Origin: JANOBD01 sp031411495
Lineage (GTDB): Bacteria > Planctomycetota > Phycisphaerae > Tepidisphaerales > Tepidisphaeraceae
NCBI GenBank assembly: GCA_031411495.1
Contig: JANOBD010000148.1
Coordinates: 1-64,000 of the forward strand
Direction: 5' to 3'
Length of the DNA: 64,000 nt
The position numbers were made by a program, and so were the translations under genes. Below, piece after piece: positions 9,139 through 22,233 of the stretch. The stretch's first letter is position 1; the number at the start of each line of letters is the position of its first letter. The notes beneath the pieces are model-generated. The model worked only from the letters and a program-made list of their open reading frames with translations, was not told the DNA's origin and did not search any database.

Positions 9139-9139
9139 T

Positions 9140-9201
9140 AGGCATTCGGCATCGGGCAGTAGGGCAGCGACATCTTTCCTGCTGCCTGTTGCCTGTTGCC
9201 T
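9140..9201. repeat. Imperfect palindromic repeat between glucuronokinase and galU
   Basis: GGCAT/GGCAG units (AGGCATTCGGCATCGGGCAG and on to 9168) face an inverted series CTGCCTGTTGCCTGTTGCC (9182-9200). The arms pair imperfectly around a spacer of about 12 bases. It fills the 70-bp gap between two co-oriented genes and looks like an extragenic palindromic element. Confidence 0.55.
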
Positions 9202-9208
9202 TCGCTCC

Positions 9209-10210
9209 TCATTCAAAAACAATCGGCCGGATCACCGAGCAGTTGATCGTTGCCATCGCGTCGACGAGGCGCTGGTATTGGTCTCCGTCGGTGTACAGCC
9301 CGGTGATCGCACCGCCGGAGCCGCAGAAGTGAGCGCTCGAGCCTGCCGCTCTGGCGATTTCCACCATGCGGTGGTTTTCCGGGGCGATGCTCATGATCTT
9401 CTGGCGAACACCGTAGTTGGCGTTGACTACCTCGCCGAGGGTTTTCCAGTCGCCCGCGAGCAAGGCTCCCCGGCCACGATCGGTCAACTCTGCCAGTTCC
9501 TTCATCGCGCTGATGACGGTCTGATCGCCTTGGAGCCAGAGCTGCTTCAGGTTGCGGTGCGGGACATCGCTGATCTCGGCACGCTCCGGGTCGTACGCCA
9601 CATAGAGGGGCGGCATGACCTTCGGCTTGAGCTCTTCGTAGATGCCGAACCCTTCCTTCTCCACCTGCTCGCGCTTGAAGTCCATGTAGACCATGCCTTC
9701 GTAGACCTGGATCACGCGATCCTGCAGGCCGGCGGTGATACCGAGTTCGTCGCGCTCGCACATCAGGACGAGCGTCGGCAGAAAGTGTTTGGGAATCGAC
9801 ACGTTGTAGAACGTCATGAGCGCACGCATCGTTGCGGTGATGATGCTGCTCGAACCCGACAGGCCGACGAGGCGCGGGATGTCGCTCTCATAGCTGATGC
9901 AGAAGCTCTTCTTCGGATCGACGGGCAGGTTGTTCTTGGCGCAGTAGCCGAAGAACGTCTTGATCGCCGCCTTGATCAGCCGCACGCCGCCGTAGTAGCC
10001 GAAGAGCTTCTGTTCGCGCAGGAACTCTTCCACGGTGTTGTACTTCGCGTAGTCGGCCGGGCCGAGGATGATTTCGAAGTAGGGCGCTTCCCACAGTCGG
10101 ACGGTGGCCTTGAAGTTGCGGATGATGAAAGAAAGCGTCTTGCCGAAGTAGCCGTCGGACGGGTTGCCGACCAGGCCGGCACGGGCGTGCGCGTGTGCGG
10201 TGATCATCAT
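9209..10210 (-). CDS. GHMP kinase, glucuronokinase-like
   Basis: The 333-residue product is a GHMP-superfamily small-molecule kinase that strongly resembles, from memory, the plant glucuronokinases, which phosphorylate D-glucuronate at C1. Matching signatures in order are AGLVGNPSDGYFGKTLSF near the N-terminus, GYYGGVRLIKAAIKTFF, the GHMP phosphate-binding loop PRLVGLSGSSSIITATMRAL (about 110-130), ERDELGITAGLQDRVIQVYE, YMDFKRE, and the C-terminal AHFCGSGGAITGLY. It starts at ATG 10210 (or 10207) after AGAGGA. The next gene on the same strand encodes a GalU-type pyrophosphorylase, so the pair could form a glucuronate to UDP-glucuronate salvage route. Other sugar kinases of the superfamily (fucokinase, heptose kinase) are less likely. 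Confidence 0.85.
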   Translation of the reverse strand: MMITAHAHARAGLVGNPSDGYFGKTLSFIIRNFKATVRLWEAPYFEIILGPADYAKYNTVEEFLREQKLFGYYGGVRLIKAAIKTFFGYCAKNNLPVDPKKSFCISYESDIPRLVGLSGSSSIITATMRALMTFYNVSIPKHFLPTLVLMCERDELGITAGLQDRVIQVYEGMVYMDFKREQVEKEGFGIYEELKPKVMPPLYVAYDPERAEISDVPHRNLKQLWLQGDQTVISAMKELAELTDRGRGALLAGDWKTLGEVVNANYGVRQKIMSIAPENHRMVEIARAAGSSAHFCGSGGAITGLYTDGDQYQRLVDAMATINCSVIRPIVFE

Positions 10211-10383
10211 AAAAAGGTCCTCTGCTCGAATGCGGGCTAGAGCCTCGACACCGCCGCCGGATTGTCAAGATGAACTGTTGGATAGTGCAAGTGAAGGTGC
10301 GTGGTGTAGCGCTCTCACCGGCGCAGAGCGAGACGGCGAACGCGGCCACAGTCGGATGGCGCGCTCGCGATCTTCTTCTTCGC

Positions 10384-11148
10384 TCAGTTTCCGATCGGTG
10401 TCGCGGCGAGATGAGATCGGACCACGTCGGCGCGAATCCGGTAGCCGGCCGCATTGCCATGAATTCCATCGGGCAGGTAGAGCGCCGGGTCGGGCGTGCC
10501 ATCGGCGCGCAGGTATTGGTCCCACACCTCGATGTAGTCCAGGTTCGCTCCACGTCGGTTTCCATCTGCCACGAACCCGGCGATCAGCCGGTTCGCTTCC
10601 CGCTGCTTTGGGGCTTGCGCCCAGCGCGCCGGGCATGGCTGGATGGCCAGATAGGCGATGCGGGTCCGCGGCAACTTCGATCGAACTTTTGCCACGAAAC
10701 GTTTGAAATCTGCAAAGACCTCTCCCGGCGACTTGCCGTTGTTGATGTCGTTGGTGCCCGCATTCAGCACGATCAGGCGCGGCGCGTACGGGACGACGAT
10801 GCGATCGGCAAAGTAGACCGAGTCGGCGAGCTCCGAGCCGCCGAAGCCGCGGTTGATCGTCTGATGCTCCCGGAAGTCGCTCGCGAGCGAGGCCCACATG
10901 CGGATCGTCGACGAGCCGATGAACAGGATCGCGCCTCTGGGCGGCGGCGCGACGCGATCCGCCTGCTCGAAGGCGCGGATGTCATTCTCCCATTTCGCAC
11001 TCGGCGAAATCGCCTGGGTTGCGGCCACTGTAGTCGCAGTGCGAGGAGTCGGCGGCGAATGCGTCGCCGCACATCCCGCCGCGACGAGCGAGATAAATCC
11101 CAGCAGGACGCGACGCGAAACGGGAAGAGGCGAGAGAAGAGCGATCAT
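10384..11148 (-). CDS. SGNH/GDSL-family hydrolase lipoprotein
   Basis: The 254-residue product has a lipoprotein signal peptide with lipobox VAAGC (Cys at about 26), a Thr/Pro-rich spacer, and an SGNH esterase domain. All four catalytic blocks are present: block I LFIGSSTI (nucleophile Ser), block II INRGFGGS (Gly), block III VLNAGTNDIN (Asn), and block V LPDGIHGNAAGY (Asp and His). Such enzymes deacetylate or de-esterify carbohydrates and lipids; here it would act outside the cytoplasmic membrane. The next gene on this strand, about 170 bp downstream, is the glucuronokinase-like gene, so an uronate or polysaccharide link is possible but unproven. Confidence 0.88.
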   Translation of the reverse strand: MIALLSPLPVSRRVLLGFISLVAAGCAATHSPPTPRTATTVAATQAISPSAKWENDIRAFEQADRVAPPPRGAILFIGSSTIRMWASLASDFREHQTINRGFGGSELADSVYFADRIVVPYAPRLIVLNAGTNDINNGKSPGEVFADFKRFVAKVRSKLPRTRIAYLAIQPCPARWAQAPKQREANRLIAGFVADGNRRGANLDYIEVWDQYLRADGTPDPALYLPDGIHGNAAGYRIRADVVRSHLAATPIGN

Positions 11149-11304
11149 CCCACCGAAGATACGCGATCACTCAGCTGAGGGCATCTCGTCGATTGCACCA
11201 GTGTCAAAGTGAATCGGGCTTCTCTCTATGCTGGTGTTGATATGCCAACCGATGGCCGCGAGGGCAATGCCGAGAAAAAATCGGTTGATCAACAAGGAGC
11301 AATC

Positions 11305-11454
11305 ATGATTCGCAAGCTTGCCGACGGACGCTTTCGCCTCTATTCGAAAAAGCTCGATCCCCGGACACGTCACCGGCGCAACCTCGGCACATTCGACTCT
11401 CGCGCCGCGGCGGAGAAACATGAGCGCGACGTTCAGTACTTCAAGCGGCACTGA
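11305..11454 (+). CDS. Conserved small basic protein, Arm/AP2-like
   Basis: A 49-residue protein is predicted from ATG 11305, preceded by AAGGAG at 11294-11299. The frame is open further upstream, but that part lacks a site and has no recognisable similarity. The product MIRKLADGRFRLYSKK... RRNLGTFDSRAAAEKHERDV ends in QYFKRH. The pattern (short beta strands with R-L-Y-S, N-L-G-x-F-x-T/S, A-A-x-x-H-E-R) resembles the small three-stranded Arm-type or AP2-like DNA-binding domain found at the N-terminus of tyrosine integrases, here as a stand-alone protein. No integrase is nearby. The function is unknown; nucleic-acid binding is inferred from charge and fold similarity. Confidence 0.75.
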   Translation: MIRKLADGRFRLYSKKLDPRTRHRRNLGTFDSRAAAEKHERDVQYFKRH

Positions 11455-11486
11455 CGCGGCCGATCTGAGAAGCTCGCAAAACGACC

Positions 11487-11807
11487 TCAGACGAGTTTGC
11501 CGCGGGTGTTTTGTTCGATCTGAACCGCGCACAGCAGCAGTTGACCGAAGACGCGGAGCACCAGCGTGACGACGTACCCGATCACCGCGGCCAAGAGCGA
11601 CGCGCCCAAGAGGATCATCCATTGCTGCTGCGCATCCGCGAGCAGCGTTTTGAAGAAGCCGTCGATCCCGACAAACTCCTGCGCCCGAAACACGCGCACG
11701 CCGAGCATGGCGGTGGGCGTGAGGAACGACAGGAGCGTCAGCATGTTGGCGAGCCCGACGATGATCGATGAGAACGTGACGATGGAACTGCGATCGTATT
11801 GAGCCAT
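11487..11807 (-). CDS. Small two-helix membrane protein, DUF4282-like
   Basis: ATG 11807 is preceded by GGCAGGAC. The 106-residue product has two hydrophobic segments (about 10-35, SSIIVGLANMLTLLSFLTP, and about 65-90, MILLGASLLAAVIGYVVTLV) separated by an acidic loop. It ends RVFGQLLLCAVQIEQNTR, similar to the R-x-x-x-E-L-x-x-V-x-F-R-I-x-E-N-T ending of DUF4282 membrane proteins, so I place it there tentatively. No biochemical role is known for that family. It is convergent with the 49-residue basic protein. Confidence 0.65.
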   Translation of the reverse strand: MAQYDRSSIVTFSSIIVGLANMLTLLSFLTPTAMLGVRVFRAQEFVGIDGFFKTLLADAQQQWMILLGASLLAAVIGYVVTLVLRVFGQLLLCAVQIEQNTRGKLV

Positions 11808-12022
11808 GATGTCCTGCCTTTGCGAACAGAGTGAAGTGATTCCATGGCGCGCACCACATTTCCCGGTGATCGCGACGAAGCGTGGCACGCACCTGCGGCG
11901 AAGTCGCCGCGATCTGCGCAGCCAAATCAGACGGAGCTGATCTTCTTCAATGCGTATCTGCCAGCCATTATGAACCGGCATTCCGTACATAAGCAGGATG
12001 CGTACCGACAACCTCGCGCACC

Positions 12023-12625
12023 TCACCGTGGCGGCCAGATCTCAGGCTTTGGGAGCGGATCGGGCCATTGATTCGGATCGTTTACGTGAAACGTCCAGAG
12101 CCACGCGTCGCCGAGCAGGAAGACGTCCTGCATCACCTGCACGATGTCGTGGGCCGCCTGCTTCGCGCGCTTCGTCTCTTTCGAGAACTGCGGAAAGATG
12201 CAGTTGCGTTCGCCGTCGAATGTTCCCTTGCGCTGGCCCGCGCGCTCGAAACCGATTTTGAACATGATGTCTTCGCGCAGCGCTTCCTCGGGCGTCAGTT
12301 CGACTTCCATGAGTCGACCGAACTTTTCCGACCGAAAGCCGCGTTTCGTTTTGAGCGGAATCGGAAGCCGCACGATCGACTGCGTCTCGGGCTCGACGAC
12401 GACGCATTCATCGAACTCGGGATGGCTGAGGAAGTAGGCGATCTTTGTTTCGAGTTCCGCAAGTTGCGGATGAGAGTGATACGACAAGAGATCCTTTCGC
12501 TTTTTCGAAGACGTCGTCGATGCAATGCACGGTATGTTTCCGCAACGCGCGCCACAACTCTCACACCATTCGCGCGACTCAATCTCGATTCGGTTTCGTC
12601 GCTTAAGAGATTCGTCAGACGGCAT
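12023..12625 (-). CDS. Hypothetical protein with N-terminal cysteine cluster
   Basis: Not recognised. From ATG 12625 (a TTG at 12637 is also possible) the product is 200 residues. The first 45 carry four cysteines in WCESCGARCGNIPC, suggestive of a metal site, followed by a conserved-looking globular region with YHSHPQLAELETKIAYFLSH, DECVVVEPETQSIVRLPIP, ALREDIMFKIGFERAG and WTFHVNDPNQWPDP near the end. The last part could be a small alpha/beta domain of the YbjN/CesT chaperone type, but this is only an impression. The true start could lie downstream of the Cys cluster. Surrounding DNA is gene-poor. Confidence 0.55.
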   Translation of the reverse strand: MPSDESLKRRNRIEIESREWCESCGARCGNIPCIASTTSSKKRKDLLSYHSHPQLAELETKIAYFLSHPEFDECVVVEPETQSIVRLPIPLKTKRGFRSEKFGRLMEVELTPEEALREDIMFKIGFERAGQRKGTFDGERNCIFPQFSKETKRAKQAAHDIVQVMQDVFLLGDAWLWTFHVNDPNQWPDPLPKPEIWPPR

Positions 12626-12637
12626 CAGAGGATTCAA

Positions 12638-14037
12638 GCGGCACGGCGATTTGCCTGTTTGTGGCGTCAGAATTGACGCGCTTCGTTAATGTCACTCCTC
12701 TCGTATTTGTCTCTGGACGTCCGTTAAAACCGAGATATTCATCAACCCTTCAGGGAATCGACCTTCAGTTGCAGTAGTTTTTTTGTCAAATCGACTCGTT
12801 CGTCGCTGGCGGGGCGGCCGTTGTTGATTGGGTCGATCTACGGCAGCCGAAAGTTCATTTTTAGTGGGAGACGGTCGTCCTTCCAACGAAGGACGGCTTG
12901 TTCATTTGGCCTTGATCGAGCCTGCGGCACGGCGTCGTCAAGGATCGCCGCGGACTGGATCGCACCAAGCGATTTGTCCCGCGGCTCGCAAAAACGAGAA
13001 CGGCACGGCCGCATCGCTGTGGTCGTGCCATTCGTGATTTACAAAGACGCGTTGCCGATTACTTCTTCGGCTTCTTGTCCTGCTTCGGCTTCTTCTTTTC
13101 TTTCTTCGGCGTCGTGCTGCCCTTAGCCATGATGCTGCTCCGGTTAAAACCCGCCTTGCTTCGACATCTCGTGATGCGCGAGTTGAGGCATTACGAAGGG
13201 TACGCGCAAAGCATCCCGCAGGCGAAGAACCAGGAATTTCGCGACAGTGGACACGCCTTCGCAAGCGCGTCCGAAGTGTTCTTTGCGCCGTTATTCGCCG
13301 TCCCCGTTTCGTCCTGATCTGTCATGCGTCACGTGCCGCCGCACTGCGCCGGTCGCCACGACGCCGCCGCGGTAGCGACGGGATCGAACTCTCTGCTGAG
13401 CCGATTCTTTCCAAACCTGCTTGTCGCCATCGAAGCCGAGCGCTTCATCAAGCCAACGGCTTGGCTTCTCGTTATCCGCCGACGCGGATGTACGAGTCAC
13501 AATCACACGCGCGCAACATGAACTGGAGTTGCTGCCCGGTGGGAGGTGCGTCACTTTTGTCGAGATCGTTCGAGCCTCCGATGAACATCGTTCTCACGCA
13601 GCATTGTTCACCGTATTTGCTGGTCCGCTGAAACTAGCGCAACGGTCTGGCCGTTCCCGTACGACGGTGTCTCCGGTCCGAGGCGTCTCGGGTTGCCCGC
13701 GCACTTTCCCCGCGAGTATCCAAGGCGGTGTGACTCGTTGCCAAGCCCGCGCTCGCGCCTCTTGAACGGAGGTCTCGATGGCAAGATTGCGGGCTCGAGC
13801 GCTCTTCGCAGTTTGCCCGCAGACTCCCCAGCTGCCCAAATTCCTGCAGAAAATGAGCAAGGCGGCACACTTTCGTCGAAAAATGTCGATATTCGCGTGC
13901 GATATTTTAAGCATTTTAGTTGATGGGCTGCGAGCCCGGTGCTAAAACGCGAGGTGTTGAAAAGCAGTCGATGTCGACTTCGTTTTTCAACTGACGAACG
14001 CTCATGTTTCGGTTTCACCTCGCCAGGGAGAATTGCC
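12638..14037. other. Gene-poor stretch
   Basis: Apart from a 23-codon Lys-rich frame at 13059-13130 I see no convincing gene here. Several open frames of 60-110 codons exist on both strands, but they are rich in Arg/Ser, lack ribosome sites and show no family features. The final part contains an A/T-richer segment (about 13870-13925) that may hold the promoter of the following PEP-CTERM gene. Confidence 0.5.
13059..13130 (-). CDS. Lysine-rich 23-residue micro-protein
   Basis: On the minus strand an ATG at 13130 follows GGAG at a suitable distance (CCGGAGCAGCATCATG) and opens a 23-codon frame: MAKGSTTPKKEKKKP, then KQDKKPKK and TAA. Eleven of 23 residues are Lys. The composition is far from random for this GC-rich DNA in the other frames, and such tiny Lys-rich products are the kind usually missed by gene callers. 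A nucleic-acid-binding role is only a guess from charge. Confidence 0.45.
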   Translation of the reverse strand: MAKGSTTPKKEKKKPKQDKKPKK

Positions 14038-14823
14038 ATGTCCAGGAAAATGGTTTGCGTATTAGCTACGTCGTTCCTTTCGTTCGCAGGGTCCGCGTTC
14101 GCGCAGATCAATGACGGATTCGAATCCTATGCCCCCGGCACGCTTCCGCCGCAGGGTGGCTGGATCGACTTCGGCGGCACGCAGCCCGTTACCGTCTCGA
14201 CCACACAAGCCCACAGCGGTACCAAGTCGATGCGCCTGAGCGAAGGAACCGATGCGGTCAGCCCCGGGTACGGCTCAGACGTCTACAAGAACTTCCTTCC
14301 GGCGGGCGGCTACACCAGCGGAACGGTCACGTTCTCCTTCTGGCAGTTCATCGAGCCGACTGTCGATTCTGAAATCTTCATGTACATCTCCAACGGCCGC
14401 ATGCCCGCCACCTTTGAGACCGGACTGGACCTCCGCGCCGACGCCGCCAACGCCGATACGTTCGGCAGCTCGATGCTCGTCGTGCAGGATGAAACCGGCG
14501 GCCCGACGCTGCAGGCCGCCCCGGTTCCGCTCGTCAAGGGCCGCTGGGTTCAGCACAGCATGACGGTCAACCTCACCACGGACCGTTACAACTATAGCTA
14601 CGACGGCGTTCAGCTCGTCACCGGCGCCGAGTGGGACAAGAACCCCACGCCCGGCACCACCGGCTCGACCATTGGCGGAATCGATTTCTGGATGCAGCGC
14701 GGCAACGCCGACGGCGTGAACGCGTTCGTCTATTACGACGACTTCCTCACCGTCGTCCCCGAGCCGACCACCGCGCTCGCGTCGGTTCTGGGCCTGACGC
14801 TCGTCCGCCGCCGCCGCGCCTGA
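14038..14823 (+). CDS. Secreted PEP-CTERM protein
   Basis: ATG 14038 follows CAGGGAG. The 261-residue product has a signal peptide (about 1-22, ending GSAFAQ), a beta-rich, concanavalin/LamG-like middle (VTFSFWQFIEPTVDSEIFMY, YYDDFLTVV), and a C-terminal sorting tag: VPEPTTALASVLGLTLV followed by RRRRA. This is a PEP-CTERM signal (Pro-Glu-Pro, hydrophobic helix, Arg cluster), processed by an exosortase in other bacteria; no exosortase is in this window. It is followed by an intrinsic terminator, so it is probably a single-gene unit. Ligand and role are unknown. Confidence 0.88.
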   Translation: MSRKMVCVLATSFLSFAGSAFAQINDGFESYAPGTLPPQGGWIDFGGTQPVTVSTTQAHSGTKSMRLSEGTDAVSPGYGSDVYKNFLPAGGYTSGTVTFSFWQFIEPTVDSEIFMYISNGRMPATFETGLDLRADAANADTFGSSMLVVQDETGGPTLQAAPVPLVKGRWVQHSMTVNLTTDRYNYSYDGVQLVTGAEWDKNPTPGTTGSTIGGIDFWMQRGNADGVNAFVYYDDFLTVVPEPTTALASVLGLTLVRRRRA

Positions 14824-14859
14824 TCGGTCTTCGATCCCGCGATCCTTCAACTCTTCCGC

Positions 14860-14926
14860 CGCCGCAGGGTGTGTGAACTGTGCCGTCAACTCGGCGCATC
14901 CCATGCACCCTGCGGCGTCGTTTTTT
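14860..14926 (+). terminator. Intrinsic terminator of the PEP-CTERM gene
   Basis: CGCCGCAGGGTG (14860-14871) is the exact reverse complement of CACCCTGCGGCG (14906-14917); a 34-base loop separates them, and TCGTTTTTT follows. It lies 37 bp after the stop codon at 14823. Confidence 0.85.
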
Positions 14927-15324
14927 GGATGCATCGGTGCCAGCGCATTCCAAAGCGCAATCGCGACAACGTCGACGGATCCGTTTCCACCTGACGCCGA
15001 CGGAAGGGTGCGGCGCGCCGTGATTTTCACCCGACTCCCGCGATCGTCCTCAAAAGTGGTAGATTTTGGGAGATCGATACCCAGGATTCCGAAATGGGAC
15101 GGGCTTTGATGTTCTTCGATTGTCAATGAGCGCTGCCCGCGCGCGTCCTCCGCCGGGCAAATCGAGACAGGATGGGGCTCGTGTGAGCAGGGCGTCAAGG
15201 GGGCGACCGAATGCTGTGTCGTGCCAATGCCGACGTGATCGTGACTGGAGGACGCAGCGCCATCGCCGCGACGCCCACGTCGTCGAGTACGCCAAAATGT
15301 GGCTCCCGCGTAGGATCGTTTGCG
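14927..15324. other. Intergenic stretch with one copy of a degenerate repeat
   Basis: No gene is supported. Near 15278-15312 there is a sequence (CCCACGTCGTCGAGTACGCC and on through AAAATGTGGCTCCCG) that resembles both arms of the inverted repeat at 15745-15853, about 80% over 35 bp by eye. Confidence 0.45.
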
Positions 15325-15690
15325 ATGGTCGATTACCATCCCATTCGACTTGCGCATCCGGTTGTCCGATTCCTCGCGATGCCGAGCACCATTCTCTTTG
15401 CCGCGGTGTATGTACTTCCCGTTTTCGCTCACCTGTCGCTCGATTTCATTCTGCGAATGGAGGGCGTGCCGCATATTCGGCTCAGCGCGCATTACCCGCT
15501 GCTTCGCACGGTGCTGATTGATCCTCTGCCGATGGTCTTGCTGATCACGATCGCGTTGAACATCGCGCGCTGTCTCTGGTTCGGACGACGCTGGCGAAGC
15601 GGATGGGTCGCATTGCTGTCGCTGGCCCATTTGCCCGTCTTGCTCGTCGTCCCAATTGTCGGATTTGTCAATCACCTGACGGTAACGTGA
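15325..15690 (+). CDS. Small three-helix membrane protein, unrecognised
   Basis: From ATG 15325 the 121-residue product has three clear hydrophobic segments: VVRFLAMPSTILFAAVYVLP (about 11-30), VLIDPLPMVLLITIALNIA (about 62-80) and WVALLSLAHLPVLLVVPIVG (about 93-112), with a basic loop FGRRWRSG between the last two. No family was recognised. The frame extends further upstream, but that part overlaps a repeat-like sequence. No strong ribosome site is visible, so confidence is moderate. Confidence 0.5.
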   Translation: MVDYHPIRLAHPVVRFLAMPSTILFAAVYVLPVFAHLSLDFILRMEGVPHIRLSAHYPLLRTVLIDPLPMVLLITIALNIARCLWFGRRWRSGWVALLSLAHLPVLLVVPIVGFVNHLTVT

Positions 15691-15744
15691 TTGGACCTCC
15701 GCGCGCTCGGTGCCGCACTTTCGCGCGCGAATGCAATCATCCGT

Positions 15745-15853
15745 GTGCGAGGCCGGATACCACACTTCGCTGTGCTCGGCGATGTGTGCGTGAGTCGCAG
15801 AATCGGCACACATCGGGGAGTACGCCGAAGTGTGGCACCCGGCCACAGCACAG
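15745..15853. repeat. Large imperfect inverted repeat (fold-back)
   Basis: The reverse complement of about 15745-15792 and the forward sequence about 15806-15853 align over about 48 bp with roughly 75% identity by eye, sharing CACACATCG, then GAG, CGAAGTGTGG and CCGGCC. The 13-base centre lies near 15799. A third partial copy lies at about 15278-15312, on the other side of a small membrane-protein gene. Confidence 0.6.
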
Positions 15854-16134
15854 GATGTCCGGGAATGTTGCCGCCGATGGTTCGGAAACGCATCAAATAC
15901 TCCCCAGAGCAAAGACGGCGGGGTGCAAATGCAATGCACGCCGCATTCTACGCTCTTGTGAAAATAAACTCTTCACAAGCGATTTGGCCAAACGATGGCA
16001 CCCGGTGGTGGCAAACGGTATCTTTCCAGAGTGAAGGCACCTGGCGCGCAGGGCTAGTTGACTAGACGGAGCATGAAACTCAGGGATGTAAAGAGTGCAT
16101 CAACGGCCACGACTCGCCTTAATGGAGCGCTGCT
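15854..16134. other. Intergenic region upstream of the beta-propeller-like gene
   Basis: No coding features are supported. With the preceding inverted repeat, the gene-free stretch runs from 15691 to 16134. GGAG near 16124 is the ribosome site for the gene at 16135. Confidence 0.5.
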
Positions 16135-17157
16135 ATGGGGACGACCAGAACGATATTGTTATCGCTGACCCTCGCCGCGTCTATCGGCGGTGCTTCGAGG
16201 AACCTCGATGCAGATACCAGTGTTTCGACTGTGATCGAAGTAACCAAGTTCCGAGGAATGACGTTAAGAGATTTACAGATATCTCCGGACGGTGGCGAAT
16301 ACGCCGTCGTCATGGGATGGGGAAGTTCGACCAAGTCTTCCGTGCTCCGCATAGGTACTCTGAATCCCGACCAAACGTCTGCCGATGCGTCTGTGGAAGT
16401 GGGCAACATCGATACAGCGAGTGAGAGAGTCGTTTGGACTTCGCAAGATGAGATCGTGGTCTCTGCCAACGGCTCGGTGGTTACCGTTAGGCGAGAGAAG
16501 GATGGGTGGGCTCGAAAGAAAAGCCAACTCGCGAACGCCAGCAGGATCGCGGTCATTGATTCTCATTCGATGATCATTTGCGATAACGCGGCGCGGACCG
16601 TGCGGCGAGTCGACACATCAAAACCGGGCGACGTTTGGCGGACGCAGATCGAGCATGACGGCAGTGGGGGCCTCTCTCTCGACGAAACGGGTAGCCGAAT
16701 TCTCGTTTATTCCTTCATGAAGGATAAAGTCAGCGTGATCGATGCAGCGACCGGTTCACTTCTCACTTCCGTTCGCTACACCGATGAGCTCAAGCCACGA
16801 GCAACTGCAATTGTGGGCAAAGGTACGATTCTCAGCATCGACGCTGTCGGGCGCTGGGCGTGCCACGATGCCGCGGGCGCGGCCATCCATGACGGGAGAC
16901 TTCAGGCTGAAGGTCTCATGGTAGACGGCAGCGCAATGCGTTCTTGGGGTAGTACGTTTCGATGCGTATTTGAGAATGAAAGCAAGACGCGGGTCTTAAA
17001 CTGCTCTTTGAAAGATGGGCAGATTGAGCAGTCACTAATCGCCGAGATTGACGGCAAAGGCGTATTGGCAGACACAACGAAGGAATTGACTGTGGTGCTT
17101 TGTGATCAGGGATCGAACATGTATTCCGTCGTTTGCATGCGAGCTCGGACGGATTAG
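16135..17157 (+). CDS. Secreted beta-propeller-like protein of unknown function
   Basis: ATG 16135 follows GGAG at 5-6 bases. The 340-residue product has a signal peptide (about 1-20, ILLSLTLAASIGGA) and a repetitive beta-rich body: LQISPDGGEYAVVMGWG, RVVWTSQDEIVVSANGSVVT, GLSLDETGSRILVYSFMKDK and SVIDAATGSLLTSVRY resemble blades of WD40/YVTN-type propellers (SPDG and D-x-x-T-G turns). No catalytic motif is seen. It stands alone between repeat-rich gaps. The codon pattern has slightly lower GC than the neighbours, which may hint at a different history but is weak evidence. Confidence 0.65.
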   Translation: MGTTRTILLSLTLAASIGGASRNLDADTSVSTVIEVTKFRGMTLRDLQISPDGGEYAVVMGWGSSTKSSVLRIGTLNPDQTSADASVEVGNIDTASERVVWTSQDEIVVSANGSVVTVRREKDGWARKKSQLANASRIAVIDSHSMIICDNAARTVRRVDTSKPGDVWRTQIEHDGSGGLSLDETGSRILVYSFMKDKVSVIDAATGSLLTSVRYTDELKPRATAIVGKGTILSIDAVGRWACHDAAGAAIHDGRLQAEGLMVDGSAMRSWGSTFRCVFENESKTRVLNCSLKDGQIEQSLIAEIDGKGVLADTTKELTVVLCDQGSNMYSVVCMRARTD

Positions 17158-17234
17158 TTTCATGGAGTTCGCAGACGCCACCCACTTCCTTTCGATTTCG
17201 CTCTCATAGACGCTCGATAGAACCCTCACCCTAG

Positions 17235-17260
17235 CCCTCTCCCGGATTACCGGGAGAGGG
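17235..17260. repeat. 11-bp perfect hairpin, REP-like
   Basis: CCCTCTCCCGG (17235-17245), ATTA, CCGGGAGAGGG (17250-17260) forms a compact perfect hairpin in the gap between the convergent propeller-like gene and nrdJ. There is no T-run. A pyrimidine-rich tract with repeated CAACTCTCCACTCT-like units follows at about 17296-17330. Confidence 0.65.
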
Positions 17261-17330
17261 GACCGGATGAGCGGCGCGTTCGTTCATCCCGCAACTCTCC
17301 ACTCTCTACTTCCAACTCTTCACTCAAGCA

Positions 17331-22073
<4,743 letters not shown>

Positions 22074-22233
22074 TTCAATTCCTTTGATGATGCGTGAGCG
22101 TGATTCTGACGATTCGTAAATCTGTTGCTGACTAACTGTTTAACTTTGTCCGTCTTAACAGGATCGGACGTGGCAGAGCCGGCGCCGACGGCTTGCGGAG
22201 TGTGCGTTGCCGTGGGCGAGCGAGTGAACCTCT

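Noticed and set aside
13291..13914. Two minus-strand frames of 87 and 106 codons in the gene-poor region
   Set aside because: Cys/Arg/Ser-rich products without motifs or ribosome sites; composition matches non-coding frames.
14275..15939. Open frame of 554 codons on the minus strand
   Set aside because: It runs antisense through the PEP-CTERM gene, its terminator and the membrane-protein frame, has no domain features, and contains His/Arg/Glu-rich sequence typical of an antisense shadow in GC-rich DNA.
22074..22233. Possible cobalamin riboswitch before the B12-dependent nrdJ
   Set aside because: The gap upstream of nrdJ is only 160 bp and I found no B12-box-like GCCACTG sequence or suitable hairpins; only an AAAGGAA ribosome site is clear.
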